Shown here: one piece after another, positions 9,920 through 18,952 of the stretch
Numbering within the stretch: position 1 is the stretch's first letter
Layout: the number at the start of each line of letters is the position of its first letter
Assembly (NCBI RefSeq): GCF_001894945.1
Contig: NZ_BCXE01000003.1
Span: 1 to 64,000 of the forward strand
Direction: 5' to 3'
Length of the DNA stretch: 64,000 nucleotides
Source of the DNA: Rhodococcus ruber NBRC 15591
Lineage (GTDB): Bacteria > Actinomycetota > Actinomycetes > Mycobacteriales > Mycobacteriaceae
Made by a program: the position numbers and the translations under genes
The notes under the pieces: model-generated
What the model was told of the DNA's origin: nothing
The model's database searches: none
The model's input: only the letters and a program-made list of their open reading frames with translations

Positions 9920-11266
9920 ATGGCCGACAACACAACAGCCTGGGCGAGTCCCCGGCACCGCAGCACCGTCATCTGGGTCGTCGCCCTCGCCACGCTGGCG
10001 ATCATCTTCGACGGCTACGACCTCGTCGTCTACGGGACGATCCTGCCCACACTGATGGCCGACCCCACCCAGATCGGAGCGATCTCCGCGCAGCAGGGCG
10101 GCGCGCTGGGCTCGTACGCCCTCATCGGCGTCATGGTCGGCGCCCTGCTCAGCGGCGCGTTCGGCGACCGGATCGGGCGCCGGAAGATGATGCTGATCAA
10201 CATCGTCTGGTTCTCCGTCGGCATGGGCGCTACCGCGATGGCCACCAGCATCACCTCCTTCGGCATCCTGCGCTTCTTCACCGGCATCGGCGTCGGCGGT
10301 CTCGTCGCCACCGCGGGCGCCGTGGTGGCCGAGTTCGCCCCGCCCGGAAAGCGGAACCTGTTCAACGCGATCGTCTACAGCGGCGTCCCCGCCGGCGGCG
10401 TCCTCGCCTCCCTGCTCGCCATCGTGCTGCGCGACGCCATCGGCTGGCGGGGCCTGTTCTGGATCGGCGCACTGCCCCTGGTGATCCTGCTGCCCCTGGC
10501 CCTGGTCAAGCTCCCCGAATCCCCGATGTGGCTGCAGGCGCGCGGACGGACGGACGAGGCCGCCGCGGTCTGCGACAAGTTCGGCCTCCCGCGGCCCACG
10601 ACCGTTCCGGCCCCGGCCGAGAAGGTCGGCTTCGCCGCCCTGGCCACCCGCCGCTACGCGTGGGGCACGACCCTGCTCGGACTGATGAGCTTCGCCGGGC
10701 TGCTGCTGACCTACGGGCTGAACACGTGGCTGCCGAAGATCATGGCCGACGCCGGCTACGACGCGAAGGGTTCGCTCGCATTCCTGCTGGTCCTCAACGG
10801 CGGCGCGATCATCGGCGGCCTCCTGGCCTCCCGGATCGCCGACGGCCGCGGCCCCCAGCCGGTCATCGCCACCACGTTCGGTCTCGCCGGACTGGCACTG
10901 ATCCTGCTCACCTTCGGATTCCCGCTGCCGGTCCTGCTGACCGCGGTGGCGATCGCCGGGGTCGGCACGATCGGCACCCAGGTGCTCATCTACGGGTTCG
11001 TCTCCAACTACTACGAGACGGCCGCGCGCGGTGCCGGCGTCGCCTGGTGCGCCGGATTCGGCCGGCTCGGCGGCATCTTCGGTCCCATCATCGGCGGCCT
11101 GCTCATCGGCGCCGGGCTGAGCAACGACGTGAGCTTCTACATCTTCGCCGGCATCGCCGTGGCCGGCGCCCTGGTGACGGTGTTCGTCCCCGTCCGGCAG
11201 GGTGCGCAGTACGTTGCCAGAACCCCGGAGGCCGCGGCGGCGAGCCCCACTACCGTGGAAGTGTGA
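9920..11266 (+). CDS. benK: Benzoate MFS transporter (AAHS family)
   Basis: A 448-aa membrane protein with about 12 hydrophobic segments. It has the aromatic acid:H+ symporter signatures: FDGYDLVVYG in helix 1 and GDRIGRRKMM between helices 2 and 3. It imports benzoate with protons. It follows benD after a hairpin. Its stop overlaps the GTG start of the LuxR regulator, so the two are translationally coupled. The order benABCD-K-R-E contains the same genes as the C. glutamicum ben locus. Confidence 0.93.
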   Translation: MADNTTAWASPRHRSTVIWVVALATLAIIFDGYDLVVYGTILPTLMADPTQIGAISAQQGGALGSYALIGVMVGALLSGAFGDRIGRRKMMLINIVWFSVGMGATAMATSITSFGILRFFTGIGVGGLVATAGAVVAEFAPPGKRNLFNAIVYSGVPAGGVLASLLAIVLRDAIGWRGLFWIGALPLVILLPLALVKLPESPMWLQARGRTDEAAAVCDKFGLPRPTTVPAPAEKVGFAALATRRYAWGTTLLGLMSFAGLLLTYGLNTWLPKIMADAGYDAKGSLAFLLVLNGGAIIGGLLASRIADGRGPQPVIATTFGLAGLALILLTFGFPLPVLLTAVAIAGVGTIGTQVLIYGFVSNYYETAARGAGVAWCAGFGRLGGIFGPIIGGLLIGAGLSNDVSFYIFAGIAVAGALVTVFVPVRQGAQYVARTPEAAAASPTTVEV

Positions 11267-13962
11267 CTCAACCCACCATGTTGGTCGGACGTACCCGGGA
11301 GCTCTCCGAGCTCGACCGTCACCTCGGCGAGGCGCGAGCCGGTTCACCCGTGCTCGCCCTCGTCGAGGGTCCGCCGGGTATCGGCAAGTCCGCTCTGGTG
11401 CAACGATTCACCGAGCTGCTCGACGACTGGCAGGTGCGCACGTCCGCGGGTGTCCCGTGGGAGGCGCGGCGCGCGTGGAGCACCGTCGAGCAACTGCTGC
11501 AGGCCCCCGCCACCGGACGTGATCCGGTGGAGGTGGCGCACGAGTTGTTGTCCCTGGTGAACGATCCCACCGTCCTCGTCGTCGACGACGCCCACTGGTC
11601 CGATTCCGAGTCGCTGCAAGCCCTGTCGTCGGCCGTCCGCCGGGCGCACGGCAGGCAGTTGCTCGTCCTGCTGGTGATCGTGGACCCGCTGCCGGACACG
11701 ATCCCGGACAGCACCCGGCAGGTGCTCGACCATCACCGTGCCGTCTCCGTGCACGTGGGACCGCTCGGGCCGCAGGACATCGCCCAGCTCGCCCTCGCCC
11801 GCATCGGGGTGGACCTGTCACCGTGGACCGCGCGGCGGCTGTTCGAGCACACCCACGGCACCCCCCGTCCGGTTCTGCAGTTGCTCGACGAGATCCCCCG
11901 TGACCAGTGGCAGCACTGGCAGGCCCGGTTCCCGGCCCCGCAGGAACGAGCGGGTGCCGTGCGCCGCACGCTGGACCGCTGCCCCGCCGAGACCCGGGCC
12001 CTCGTGGAGGCGGCGGCCGTCCTCGGCCCGGAATGCACCCTGACCCAGGCGGCGGCACTGGCCGGGCTGGCGGACCCGACCGCGGCGCTCGACGCCGCAC
12101 ACACCGCCGGAGTGCTGCGCCGGCGCGAACAGCGCGGCACGGTCACCCTCGTCTTCCCGGATCCGATGACCCGCGCCGCCGTCGCCGACGACATCGGTCC
12201 CGCCCGCTGGCGCGACCTCAACGCCCGCGCCGCCGAACTGGTCGACGACGAGGGGGCCGCGCTCACCCATCTGGTGTCCGCCACCGCCACCGCCGACGCG
12301 GACCTCGCAGACCGCCTCGACCGGTACGGCCGGCGCCGCGCCGCCGTCGGCGCCTGGTCGGATGCCGCCGAGGCGCTGATCGTCGCGAGCGGCATCAGCC
12401 CCGACCGCGACCAGCGCGCGCAGCGGCTGATCCGCGGTGTCGACGCGCTCACCGGCGCGGCGGACCTGCCCCAGGCGCTGACGTTCGTTCCGGCCGTCGA
12501 GACCGCGCCCGACGGTTCCATGCGCGACGTGGTGCTCGGCTATCTCGCCATTCAGCGTGGGCGGCAGGACGAGGCCGCCCAACTCCTCGGCCGCGCATGG
12601 CAACTGCTCCCGGACCCGGCCCGGGACCCGGACCTGGGGGCGATGATCTGCCAGCGCATGGTGCTGCACTCGCTGGCCCGGCTCGACGGGGCAGGCCTCG
12701 TCGAATGGGCCGACCGTGCGTCGTCCCTCGTCGCCGCGGACACGCCCGCCGCCGTCGAGTCGGCCGCGATCCGGGGGCTCGGCCTGGCCATGACCGGCCA
12801 CGTCGACGAGGCCCGCGCCTCGTACGCCGCGCTGCCGGAGAGCGTGCGGCTGGGCGCCCAGGGCCAGCGCATCCGCATGGCGGAGGGCTGGCTGGCGCTC
12901 GCGCTCGACGAGCCGGAGCGGGCCCGAGCGGAACTGGAGAGTGCGGAACCGACGGTCTTCCGCGGGGGATCGATCCGGATCTCGCTGTGGGCGCAGGCGT
13001 GGCTGGCCCGCACCGAGTTCGCGCTCGGCGCCTGGGACGACGCCGTCCGCACGGTCGACCGCGCCGCCGCACAGCTCGACACCGCGGGCCTGGATCTGCT
13101 TCGGCCACTGGTGCATTGGACGGGTGCCCAGGTGCATGCCCTGCGGGGCGACTGGACTCTGGCCCGCGAGCACCTGCGACGTGGCCGCGCGGGCGCCACC
13201 GACTACGCCGTCATGGTAGTCCCGGCCTGCCTCGCGGCCGCCCAGTGCGCCGAGGTCGCCGCCGACTACGACGGCGTCCTGCGGCACCTCGCGCCGCTCA
13301 CCGCGCATCGACGACAGGCGTTGGTGGAGCCGGGTTTCTGGCCGTGGCCGGACCTGTATGCGAATGCCCTCGTGATGACCGGACGCGTCGACGAGGCCGA
13401 CGAATTCCTCCGTCCGTTCGAGGACCTGGCCGGCTCGCGGGGGCACCTGTCCGCCCGGGCGCGGCTCGGATACGTGCGCGGACGGATCCACGGGGCGCGC
13501 GGGGACATCGACGCCGCACGCGAGACCTTCGAAGCGGCGCTCGAGAACCTGGCGACGTTGTCGTTGCCGTACGACCGGGCACGGGTGAACTTCGCGTACG
13601 GCCAGACGCTGCGGCGGGCCGGGCGGCGACGGGAGGCGGACGCGGTGATGCGCACCGCCCGGGAACTGTATGCGACGCTCGGCGCGACGGCGTACGTGCA
13701 GCGCTGCGACCGCGAGCTCAAGGCCGGTGGGTTGAAGGCGAGCGGCGACGGTACGCGCCGGTCGCACATGGATCTGGCGGCGTTGACGCCGCAGGAGAAG
13801 GCGGTCGCCGCGCTGGTGGCCGCGGGCAACACCAACAAAGACGTGGCGGGTGAGCTGTTCCTGTCGGTGAAGACGGTGCAGTACCACCTGACCCGGGTCT
13901 ACGCGAAGCTCGGCATCCGTTCGCGCAGCGAGCTCGCCGCCCGGTTCCGTGAGGAGGAGTGA
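11263..13962 (+). CDS. benR: Large ATP-binding LuxR (LAL) regulator of the ben operon
   Basis: An 899-aa LAL-family protein. Walker A is GPPGIGKS at residues 36-43 and Walker B is VLVVDDAHW around residue 105. A long TPR-like helical middle region follows, and the last 65 residues form a LuxR helix-turn-helix (LTPQEKAVAALVAAGNTNKD, then FLSVKTVQYHL). LAL proteins are activators that combine ATP and effector binding; the C. glutamicum ben genes are controlled by a LuxR-type BenR from the same genomic position. The GTG start at 11263 overlaps the benK stop. It should activate benABCDKE in response to benzoate or a product; the regulated promoter is most likely the region before benA. Confidence 0.88.
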   Translation: MTQPTMLVGRTRELSELDRHLGEARAGSPVLALVEGPPGIGKSALVQRFTELLDDWQVRTSAGVPWEARRAWSTVEQLLQAPATGRDPVEVAHELLSLVNDPTVLVVDDAHWSDSESLQALSSAVRRAHGRQLLVLLVIVDPLPDTIPDSTRQVLDHHRAVSVHVGPLGPQDIAQLALARIGVDLSPWTARRLFEHTHGTPRPVLQLLDEIPRDQWQHWQARFPAPQERAGAVRRTLDRCPAETRALVEAAAVLGPECTLTQAAALAGLADPTAALDAAHTAGVLRRREQRGTVTLVFPDPMTRAAVADDIGPARWRDLNARAAELVDDEGAALTHLVSATATADADLADRLDRYGRRRAAVGAWSDAAEALIVASGISPDRDQRAQRLIRGVDALTGAADLPQALTFVPAVETAPDGSMRDVVLGYLAIQRGRQDEAAQLLGRAWQLLPDPARDPDLGAMICQRMVLHSLARLDGAGLVEWADRASSLVAADTPAAVESAAIRGLGLAMTGHVDEARASYAALPESVRLGAQGQRIRMAEGWLALALDEPERARAELESAEPTVFRGGSIRISLWAQAWLARTEFALGAWDDAVRTVDRAAAQLDTAGLDLLRPLVHWTGAQVHALRGDWTLAREHLRRGRAGATDYAVMVVPACLAAAQCAEVAADYDGVLRHLAPLTAHRRQALVEPGFWPWPDLYANALVMTGRVDEADEFLRPFEDLAGSRGHLSARARLGYVRGRIHGARGDIDAARETFEAALENLATLSLPYDRARVNFAYGQTLRRAGRRREADAVMRTARELYATLGATAYVQRCDRELKAGGLKASGDGTRRSHMDLAALTPQEKAVAALVAAGNTNKDVAGELFLSVKTVQYHLTRVYAKLGIRSRSELAARFREEE

Positions 13963-13970
13963 GGAAGCGA

Positions 13971-15227
13971 ATGACAGCAGTCGACGAGAAGACCACTGCC
14001 CCCGGCGATACCGATCTGCTCGAGCGGCCTGCCCGGCCCCTCACCCGGCCGCGCCGGGTGCTGCGGGATCTCGGCGTCGAGTACGCGGCGAACGGCGTGA
14101 TCGGCCTGGTGTTCTCGTCGACGGGCCCGGTCGCGGTCGTCCTCGCGGCGGGAGCGGCCGGTGGGCTCGGCGCGGCCGAACTCGCGTCGTGGATCTTCGG
14201 GATCTTCGTTCTCAACGGGGTGCTGACGATCGCAATGAGCGTCGCCTACCGGCAGCCTCTCGGCTTCGCCTGGACGATTCCGGGCACGATCCTCGTCGGC
14301 GGATCGCTGGGGCACCTGTCCTGGCCGGAGGTGATCGGCGCGTTCCTGGTCACCGGCCTGCTGGTGCTGGTGCTGGGGGCGTCCGGACTGGTGCGACGGG
14401 TGATGGAGGCGCTGCCGATGCCGATCGTCATGGCGATGGTGGCGGGCGTCTTCCTGAAGTTCGGCGTGGACCTGGTGGCCGCGCTCGGCGCGGACGTCGC
14501 GATCGCGGCGCCCATGGTGCTGACGTTCCTGGCGTTGAGCGCGTTCGGGCGGATCGGCCGGTGGTTGCCACCGATCCTGGGGGCGCTGATCGCCGGGGCG
14601 GTGGCGGTGTCCGCGTCGGGGCGCTTCTCGCCCGCCCCGGGCGGATCGGGCATCTTCGCGTCGCCAGTCTTCACCGCACCGGTGTTCACCTGGACGGCGT
14701 TGCTGGAGTTGGTGATTCCCCTGGCGATCACCGTGCTGGTGGTGCAGAACGGGCAGGGCATCGCCGTGCTCACGGCGGCCGGGCACCGGCCTCCGATCAA
14801 CGTCACCACGATCGCGTGCGGGGTGTGGTCGCTGGGCGCGGCCTGCGTGGGTGCGGTGTCGACGTGCCTGACCGGCCCGACGAACGCGCTGCTCACCGCG
14901 TCCGGGGAGCGGAGCCGCCAGTACACGGCGGCCGTGTGCTTCGGGCTGTACTCGATCGTGTTCGGGTTGTTCGCGCCGCTGTTCGTGCGGTGGATGACGG
15001 CCGCGCCGGCAGCGTTCGTCGCGACCCTCGGGGGTCTGGCGATGCTGCGGGCGTTGCAGGGCGCGTTCGTGACGGCGTTCGCCTCGAAGTACACGATGGG
15101 GGCGCTGGTGGCGTTCGTCGTCACGGCCGCGAACGTGACGTTCTGGAACATCGGTGCGGCGTTCTGGGGGCTGGTGGCCGGGGTGCTCGTGTCGCGGCTG
15201 CTCGAGCGGGACGACTGGACCCGGTGA
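13971..15227 (+). CDS. benE: Benzoate/H+ symporter BenE
   Basis: A 418-aa BenE-family permease with about 11 to 12 hydrophobic segments, including FAWTIPGTILVGGSLGHLSWPE and VVQNGQGIAVLTAAGHRPPIN. It is a second benzoate uptake system beside BenK. The ATG at 13971 follows a GAGGA site; an in-frame GTG at 13959 overlapping the benR stop is the alternative start. It is the last gene of the ben operon and ends at a hairpin two bases downstream. Confidence 0.92.
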   Translation: MTAVDEKTTAPGDTDLLERPARPLTRPRRVLRDLGVEYAANGVIGLVFSSTGPVAVVLAAGAAGGLGAAELASWIFGIFVLNGVLTIAMSVAYRQPLGFAWTIPGTILVGGSLGHLSWPEVIGAFLVTGLLVLVLGASGLVRRVMEALPMPIVMAMVAGVFLKFGVDLVAALGADVAIAAPMVLTFLALSAFGRIGRWLPPILGALIAGAVAVSASGRFSPAPGGSGIFASPVFTAPVFTWTALLELVIPLAITVLVVQNGQGIAVLTAAGHRPPINVTTIACGVWSLGAACVGAVSTCLTGPTNALLTASGERSRQYTAAVCFGLYSIVFGLFAPLFVRWMTAAPAAFVATLGGLAMLRALQGAFVTAFASKYTMGALVAFVVTAANVTFWNIGAAFWGLVAGVLVSRLLERDDWTR

Positions 15228-15229
15228 CA

Positions 15230-15257
15230 CCGGCGGGTGCGCGAACGCACCCGCCGG
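15230..15257. terminator. Terminator shared by benE and the opposing Cys-rich gene
   Basis: Perfect 12-bp arms (CCGGCGGGTGCG at 15230-15241 and its complement at 15246-15257) around a CGAA tetraloop. It lies between the convergent stops at 15227 and 15261. Confidence 0.8.
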
Positions 15258-15260
15258 CCC

Positions 15261-15431
15261 TCAGCGACCGAACAGCGAGGAGAGGAAGCCGGACTTCGCC
15301 TCGGGAGCGGAGTCCTGGTCGCAGGTGCACCGCTCGGTGACCGCTACGGACTTCATCACGCTGTCGACGTGCTGGCCGCAGCCGCCCCAGCCGGTCTTTC
15401 CGCACTTGGAGCAGGTGACGGGGTAACACAT
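15261..15431 (-). CDS. Small Cys-rich CxxC protein (56 aa)
   Basis: A 56-aa protein with Cys-x4-Cys-x2-Cys at its N-terminus (CYPVTCSKCGKTGWGGCGQH), a further Cys pair (RCTCD) and the C-terminal tail SGFLSSLFGR. The arrangement suggests a zinc- or copper-binding small protein, as is common in actinobacteria; no function is established. The start at 15431 follows an excellent GAGGAGG site. About 40 bases upstream is an ATACCCCCTGGGGTAT palindrome resembling CsoR/CstR operators. This suggests induction by copper, another metal or reactive sulfur. Confidence 0.8.
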   Translation of the reverse strand: MCYPVTCSKCGKTGWGGCGQHVDSVMKSVAVTERCTCDQDSAPEAKSGFLSSLFGR

Positions 15432-15471
15432 GGGCGTCCTCCTCGGGGGATGATCGGAATCTGCCGTCAAT

Positions 15472-15487
15472 ATACCCCCTGGGGTAT
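15472..15487. promoter_or_regulatory. CsoR/CstR-like operator palindrome
   Basis: ATACCCCCTGGGGTAT is a near-perfect palindrome with the G/C tract and flanking ATA/TAT of CsoR-family operators. It lies 41 to 56 bases upstream of the Cys-rich gene start on the minus strand, where it could block that promoter. Confidence 0.55.
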
Positions 15488-15499
15488 GAATCATGCCAG

Positions 15500-15515
15500 T
15501 GTGCGCATGCGCACA
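15500..15515. promoter_or_regulatory. Perfect 16-bp palindrome between the Cys-rich gene and gpsA
   Basis: TGTGCGCATGCGCACA is a perfect palindrome in the divergent intergenic region, 13 bases from the CsoR-like site. It is an unassigned candidate operator. Confidence 0.4.
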
Positions 15516-15627
15516 TGCGGGACGACGGCGACAGAGGACGGGCAAACCGCGAAAATCCGGCGCCGGGACGGGCGAACTGACACCCTGAGGCCGTACCGTC
15601 CCTCCGCGCAGACAGGATCCACAACCC

Positions 15628-16635
15628 ATGGCACGTCCGGTTCGCGTCGTCGTCCTCGGTTCCGGTTCGTGGGGTACCACCGTCGCAGGACTGTCGGCTC
15701 GCAACACCCCGACCCTGCTCTGGTCCCGCAACCCGGACACCGCCCGGGAGATCGACGAGGAGCACCGCAACACCCGGTACCTCGGCGAGCGAACCCTGCC
15801 GGCCAACCTTCGCGCCACCTCGGACCTCCTCGAGGCCGCGCACGAGGCCGACGTGCTGGTGGTCGGGGTGCCGTCCCACGCCGTCCGCACCACCCTCGCC
15901 GAGATCTCGAACGAGGTGCGGGCCTGGGTGCCGATCCTCTCGCTGGCGAAGGGACTCGAACCGGGCACCCGCCTGCGACCGACCGAGGTGATCGGCGAAT
16001 GCCTGCCCGGTCACCCGGTGGGACTGCTGGCCGGGCCGAACATCGCCGGAGAGGTTGCCGACGGGATGGCGGCGGCCGCCGTGGTGGCCACCGCGGACGA
16101 ACGCGTCGCGGCGGCCCTGCAACCGCTGTTCGCCTCGAAGGTCTTCCGCGTGTACCGCAACACCGACGTCCTCGGCTGCGAACTGGGCGGGGTCCTCAAG
16201 AACATCGTCGCGATCGCGGCAGGCATGGCCGAGGGGCTGCGGGTCGGCGACAACACCCGGGCGATGGTGCTCACCCGGGGGCTCGCCGAGATGACCCGGC
16301 TCGGCGAGGTGATGGGAGCCAACCCGCGGACGTTCGCAGGCCTGACCGGGATGGGCGACCTGATCGCGACGTGCACGAGCCCCGCGTCGCGCAACCGCCG
16401 GATCGGCGAGGCCCTCGCGAGCGGACTCACCCTCGACGAGGCGGTGGCCCGGCTGGGCCAGGTCGCGGAGGGCGTGAAGACCGCCCCGACGGTGATGGAA
16501 CTCGCGCGCGAGTACGACGTGGAGATGCCCATCGCCGCCGAGGTCGAGGCCGTCGTGGCCGGCCGCCGCTCCCCCGCCGACGCGTACCGGGGACTGCGCC
16601 GCGTCACCCCGGGCAACGAGGAGGACGTGGTCTGA
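15628..16635 (+). CDS. gpsA: Glycerol-3-phosphate dehydrogenase [NAD(P)+]
   Basis: A 335-aa cytoplasmic GpsA family enzyme. The N-terminal Rossmann motif is [10 protein letters not shown]. The substrate region includes [13 protein letters not shown], and the C-terminal domain has the catalytic-lysine segment [21 protein letters not shown]. It reduces dihydroxyacetone phosphate to sn-glycerol 3-phosphate for phospholipid synthesis. The lipid-linked copy in actinobacteria usually sits in a different neighbourhood, so this may be a second copy; that is inference. Divergent from the small Cys-rich gene. Confidence 0.9.
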   Translation: MARPVRVVVLGSGSWGTTVAGLSARNTPTLLWSRNPDTAREIDEEHRNTRYLGERTLPANLRATSDLLEAAHEADVLVVGVPSHAVRTTLAEISNEVRAWVPILSLAKGLEPGTRLRPTEVIGECLPGHPVGLLAGPNIAGEVADGMAAAAVVATADERVAAALQPLFASKVFRVYRNTDVLGCELGGVLKNIVAIAAGMAEGLRVGDNTRAMVLTRGLAEMTRLGEVMGANPRTFAGLTGMGDLIATCTSPASRNRRIGEALASGLTLDEAVARLGQVAEGVKTAPTVMELAREYDVEMPIAAEVEAVVAGRRSPADAYRGLRRVTPGNEEDVV

Positions 16636-16690
16636 TCGGGAAATATCCGGCACTCTCGGACACGAGCAAGAAGGCGAAATACTTCCCGAT
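16635..16690. terminator. Inverted repeat after gpsA
   Basis: ATCGGGAAATAT at 16635-16646 and ATACTTCCCGAT at 16679-16690 pair with one mismatch around a 32-nt loop, overlapping the gpsA stop. It may be a weak terminator or an operator for the following monooxygenase; the long loop makes either use uncertain. Confidence 0.4.
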
Positions 16691-16725
16691 TTGCCTGGTG
16701 AACCCGCAACTTGCACACTGTTCAA

Positions 16726-18153
16726 GTGATCGAAGCCGAAGCACTCGTGGTCGGAGCCGGCTTCGCCGGGCTCGGTGCCGCCGCACACCTGCGGCAACGC
16801 GGACGCGACGTCCTCGTCCTCGAACGCGACGGCGCCCTCGGCGGGACTTGGCGCGACAACACCTACCCGGGGTGCGAGTGCGACATCCATCCCGCCCTGT
16901 ACTCGTACTCGTCCGCACCCCAGGCCGCCTGGGCCCGCGGCCGCGCGACCCAGCCCGAGATCCTCGCGCACCTGCACGCGTTCGCCGCAGAGAACGGACT
17001 CGCCGACGGGATCGTGTACCGCACGGCCGCCGTCGGATGCCGGTGGGACGAGACGACGGGCCGCTGGCACGTGCGCACCGACCGCGGCCCGGACTACGCG
17101 GCCCGATTCCTCGTCCTGGCCACCGGCGCCCTGAACGTCCCGCAGGTCCCCCGCCTCGACGGCTCCTTCGGCGGCCCCGCCTTCCACACCGCCCGGTGGG
17201 ACCACGACGCCCACCTCCCCGGGCGGCGCGTGGGCGTGATCGGGACCGGCGCGAGCGCCGCCCAGGTGATTCCGCATCTCGCGGACGTCGCCGACCACCT
17301 CACCCTGTTCCAGCGCACGCCCGCCTGGGTGCTGCCGCGCCGCGAACAGCGCCTGCCGCTGCCGCACCGGGCGCGCCGGACGGTCGAGTACTGGCGCGGC
17401 GAAGCGCTCGTCCCCGCGCTCACCGGGTCCGGCCGTCGGCTCACCCGCCTCGAGTCCCGGGCGCTGCGGCACCTGCACCGGCAGGTGCCCGACCCGGACC
17501 TGCGTCGCGTCCTGACCCCGCGGCACCGGATCGGCTGCAAGCGAATCCTGTTCTCCGACAGCTACTATCCCGCACTCGCCCGGGACTCCAGCACGGTGGT
17601 CACCAGCTCGATCGCGGAACTGCGCCCGCACGGCGTGCGCACCGCCGACGGCCGGGACCACGCGGTCGACGTCCTGGTGTACGCGACCGGATTCCGGGTC
17701 TCCGCCGCCCTCGCGGGCCTGCCGGTGGTCGGTCGCGACGGCCGCACCCTGCTCGAGCGGTGGGGCCGCGACGGCGCGTCGGCGCACCTGGGCACGACCG
17801 TGGCCGGGTTCCCCAACGCGTTCCTGCTCGGCGGTCCCAACACCGGGATCGGCCACACCTCGCTGCTGTTCATGATCGAGAGCCAGCTCCGCTACGTCGC
17901 CGCCGCGATGGACGCCGCCGACCGGGAGGGCGCCGCTCTCGAGGTGCGGGCCGCCGCGCAGCGGGAGTTCGCCGACGAGATGCGCCGACGCTCGTCGGGC
18001 ACCGTGTGGACCAGCGGGTGCCGGAGCTGGTACCTGGACCGCGGCGAGGTCAACCGGTCGCTGTGGCCGGCCTCGTCCTGGGGATACCGGCTCCGGACCC
18101 GGCGGTTCGACCGGGAGAACTACCTCACCGCCGGTCCCGCACGACGGGCCTGA
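16726..18153 (+). CDS. Flavin-containing / Baeyer-Villiger-type monooxygenase
   Basis: About 475 aa. The FAD Rossmann motif GAGFAGLG sits near residue 10. GTWRDNTYPGCECDIHP follows, then the FxGxxxHxxxW fingerprint (FGGPAFHTARW) and the second, NADPH-binding Rossmann motif (IGTGASAAQ). It probably uses NADPH and O2 to oxygenate a ketone or heteroatom; the substrate is unknown. A GTG at 16726 or a TTG at 16711 could start the protein; I prefer GTG because the family begins within a few residues of the Rossmann strand. It is shorter than the cyclohexanone-type BVMOs later in the window and resembles the type found beside nitroreductases and dehydrogenases. Confidence 0.85.
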   Translation: MIEAEALVVGAGFAGLGAAAHLRQRGRDVLVLERDGALGGTWRDNTYPGCECDIHPALYSYSSAPQAAWARGRATQPEILAHLHAFAAENGLADGIVYRTAAVGCRWDETTGRWHVRTDRGPDYAARFLVLATGALNVPQVPRLDGSFGGPAFHTARWDHDAHLPGRRVGVIGTGASAAQVIPHLADVADHLTLFQRTPAWVLPRREQRLPLPHRARRTVEYWRGEALVPALTGSGRRLTRLESRALRHLHRQVPDPDLRRVLTPRHRIGCKRILFSDSYYPALARDSSTVVTSSIAELRPHGVRTADGRDHAVDVLVYATGFRVSAALAGLPVVGRDGRTLLERWGRDGASAHLGTTVAGFPNAFLLGGPNTGIGHTSLLFMIESQLRYVAAAMDAADREGAALEVRAAAQREFADEMRRRSSGTVWTSGCRSWYLDRGEVNRSLWPASSWGYRLRTRRFDRENYLTAGPARRA

Positions 18154-18190
18154 ACGAGCGCTATACAGGTGCCTGTGCGACCCTGGTCAC

Positions 18191-18871
18191 ATGACGATCG
18201 ACCACGGCGCCTCGCTCTCGGCACTGCTCGACACCCGCTATTCCTGCCGGGCGTTCCTGTCCAAACCGGTACCCCGCGAGGACATCGAGACGATGCTGCG
18301 CATGGCGCAGCGCACCCCGTCCTGGTGCAACTCCCAGCCGTGGGAGGTCGTCCTGGTCGGCGGGGACGCCGTCGAGCGGCTACGGAGCGCGGTGTACGAG
18401 CAGGCGGCCTCCGGTCGGCTCGACCCGGACATCCCCGGCCCCGCCGAGTACCGCGGGGTGTACGCCGAGCGTCGCCGCGGCGCCGGTTACGCCCTCTACA
18501 ACAGCCTCGGCATCGCCCGCGACGACTACGCCCGCCGCACCGAGCAGATGCTCGAGAACTACCGCTTCTTCGGAGCCCCGCACGTCGCGATCGTCACGAC
18601 CGACAAGGCCCTCGGCACCTACGGCGCGGTCGACTGCGGTGGGTACGTCGCCACCCTGCTCCTCGCCGCGCAGGCCCTCGGCATCGCCGCCGTCCCGCAG
18701 GCCGCCGTCGCGATGACCGCCGGCGCCGTCCGCCGCGAACTCGGCATTTCCACCGAGCGCGACATCGTGTGCGCGATCTCCTTCGGATACGCCGACGAGA
18801 GCCACCCCGCCAACACCTGCCGCACCGACCGGGCGAGCCTGGACGACACCGTGCGGTGGGTGGAGGAGTAA
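18191..18871 (+). CDS. Nitroreductase-family FMN oxidoreductase
   Basis: A 226-aa nitroreductase fold protein. It has the N-terminal RYSCRAF, the FMN-binding segment RTPSWCNSQPWEVVLVGG and the C-terminal ISFGYADESHPANTCRT. It would reduce nitro compounds, quinones or enones with NAD(P)H. It starts 37 bases after the monooxygenase and is probably co-transcribed with it. The physiological substrate is unknown. Confidence 0.88.
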   Translation: MTIDHGASLSALLDTRYSCRAFLSKPVPREDIETMLRMAQRTPSWCNSQPWEVVLVGGDAVERLRSAVYEQAASGRLDPDIPGPAEYRGVYAERRRGAGYALYNSLGIARDDYARRTEQMLENYRFFGAPHVAIVTTDKALGTYGAVDCGGYVATLLLAAQALGIAAVPQAAVAMTAGAVRRELGISTERDIVCAISFGYADESHPANTCRTDRASLDDTVRWVEE

Positions 18872-18952
18872 CCACCCCAGGGGTCCTGGCCCGGGGCGCC
18901 CGGGCGACGGATGGTGGAACTCCCCACCTTCCACCGCCCGAGAGGACACCCC

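Noticed and set aside
15432-17856. Very long minus-strand open frame running from the Cys-rich gene through gpsA and the monooxygenase
   Set aside because: Only its last 56 codons have a ribosome site and family-like sequence; the remainder is antisense to gpsA and the BVMO-type gene.
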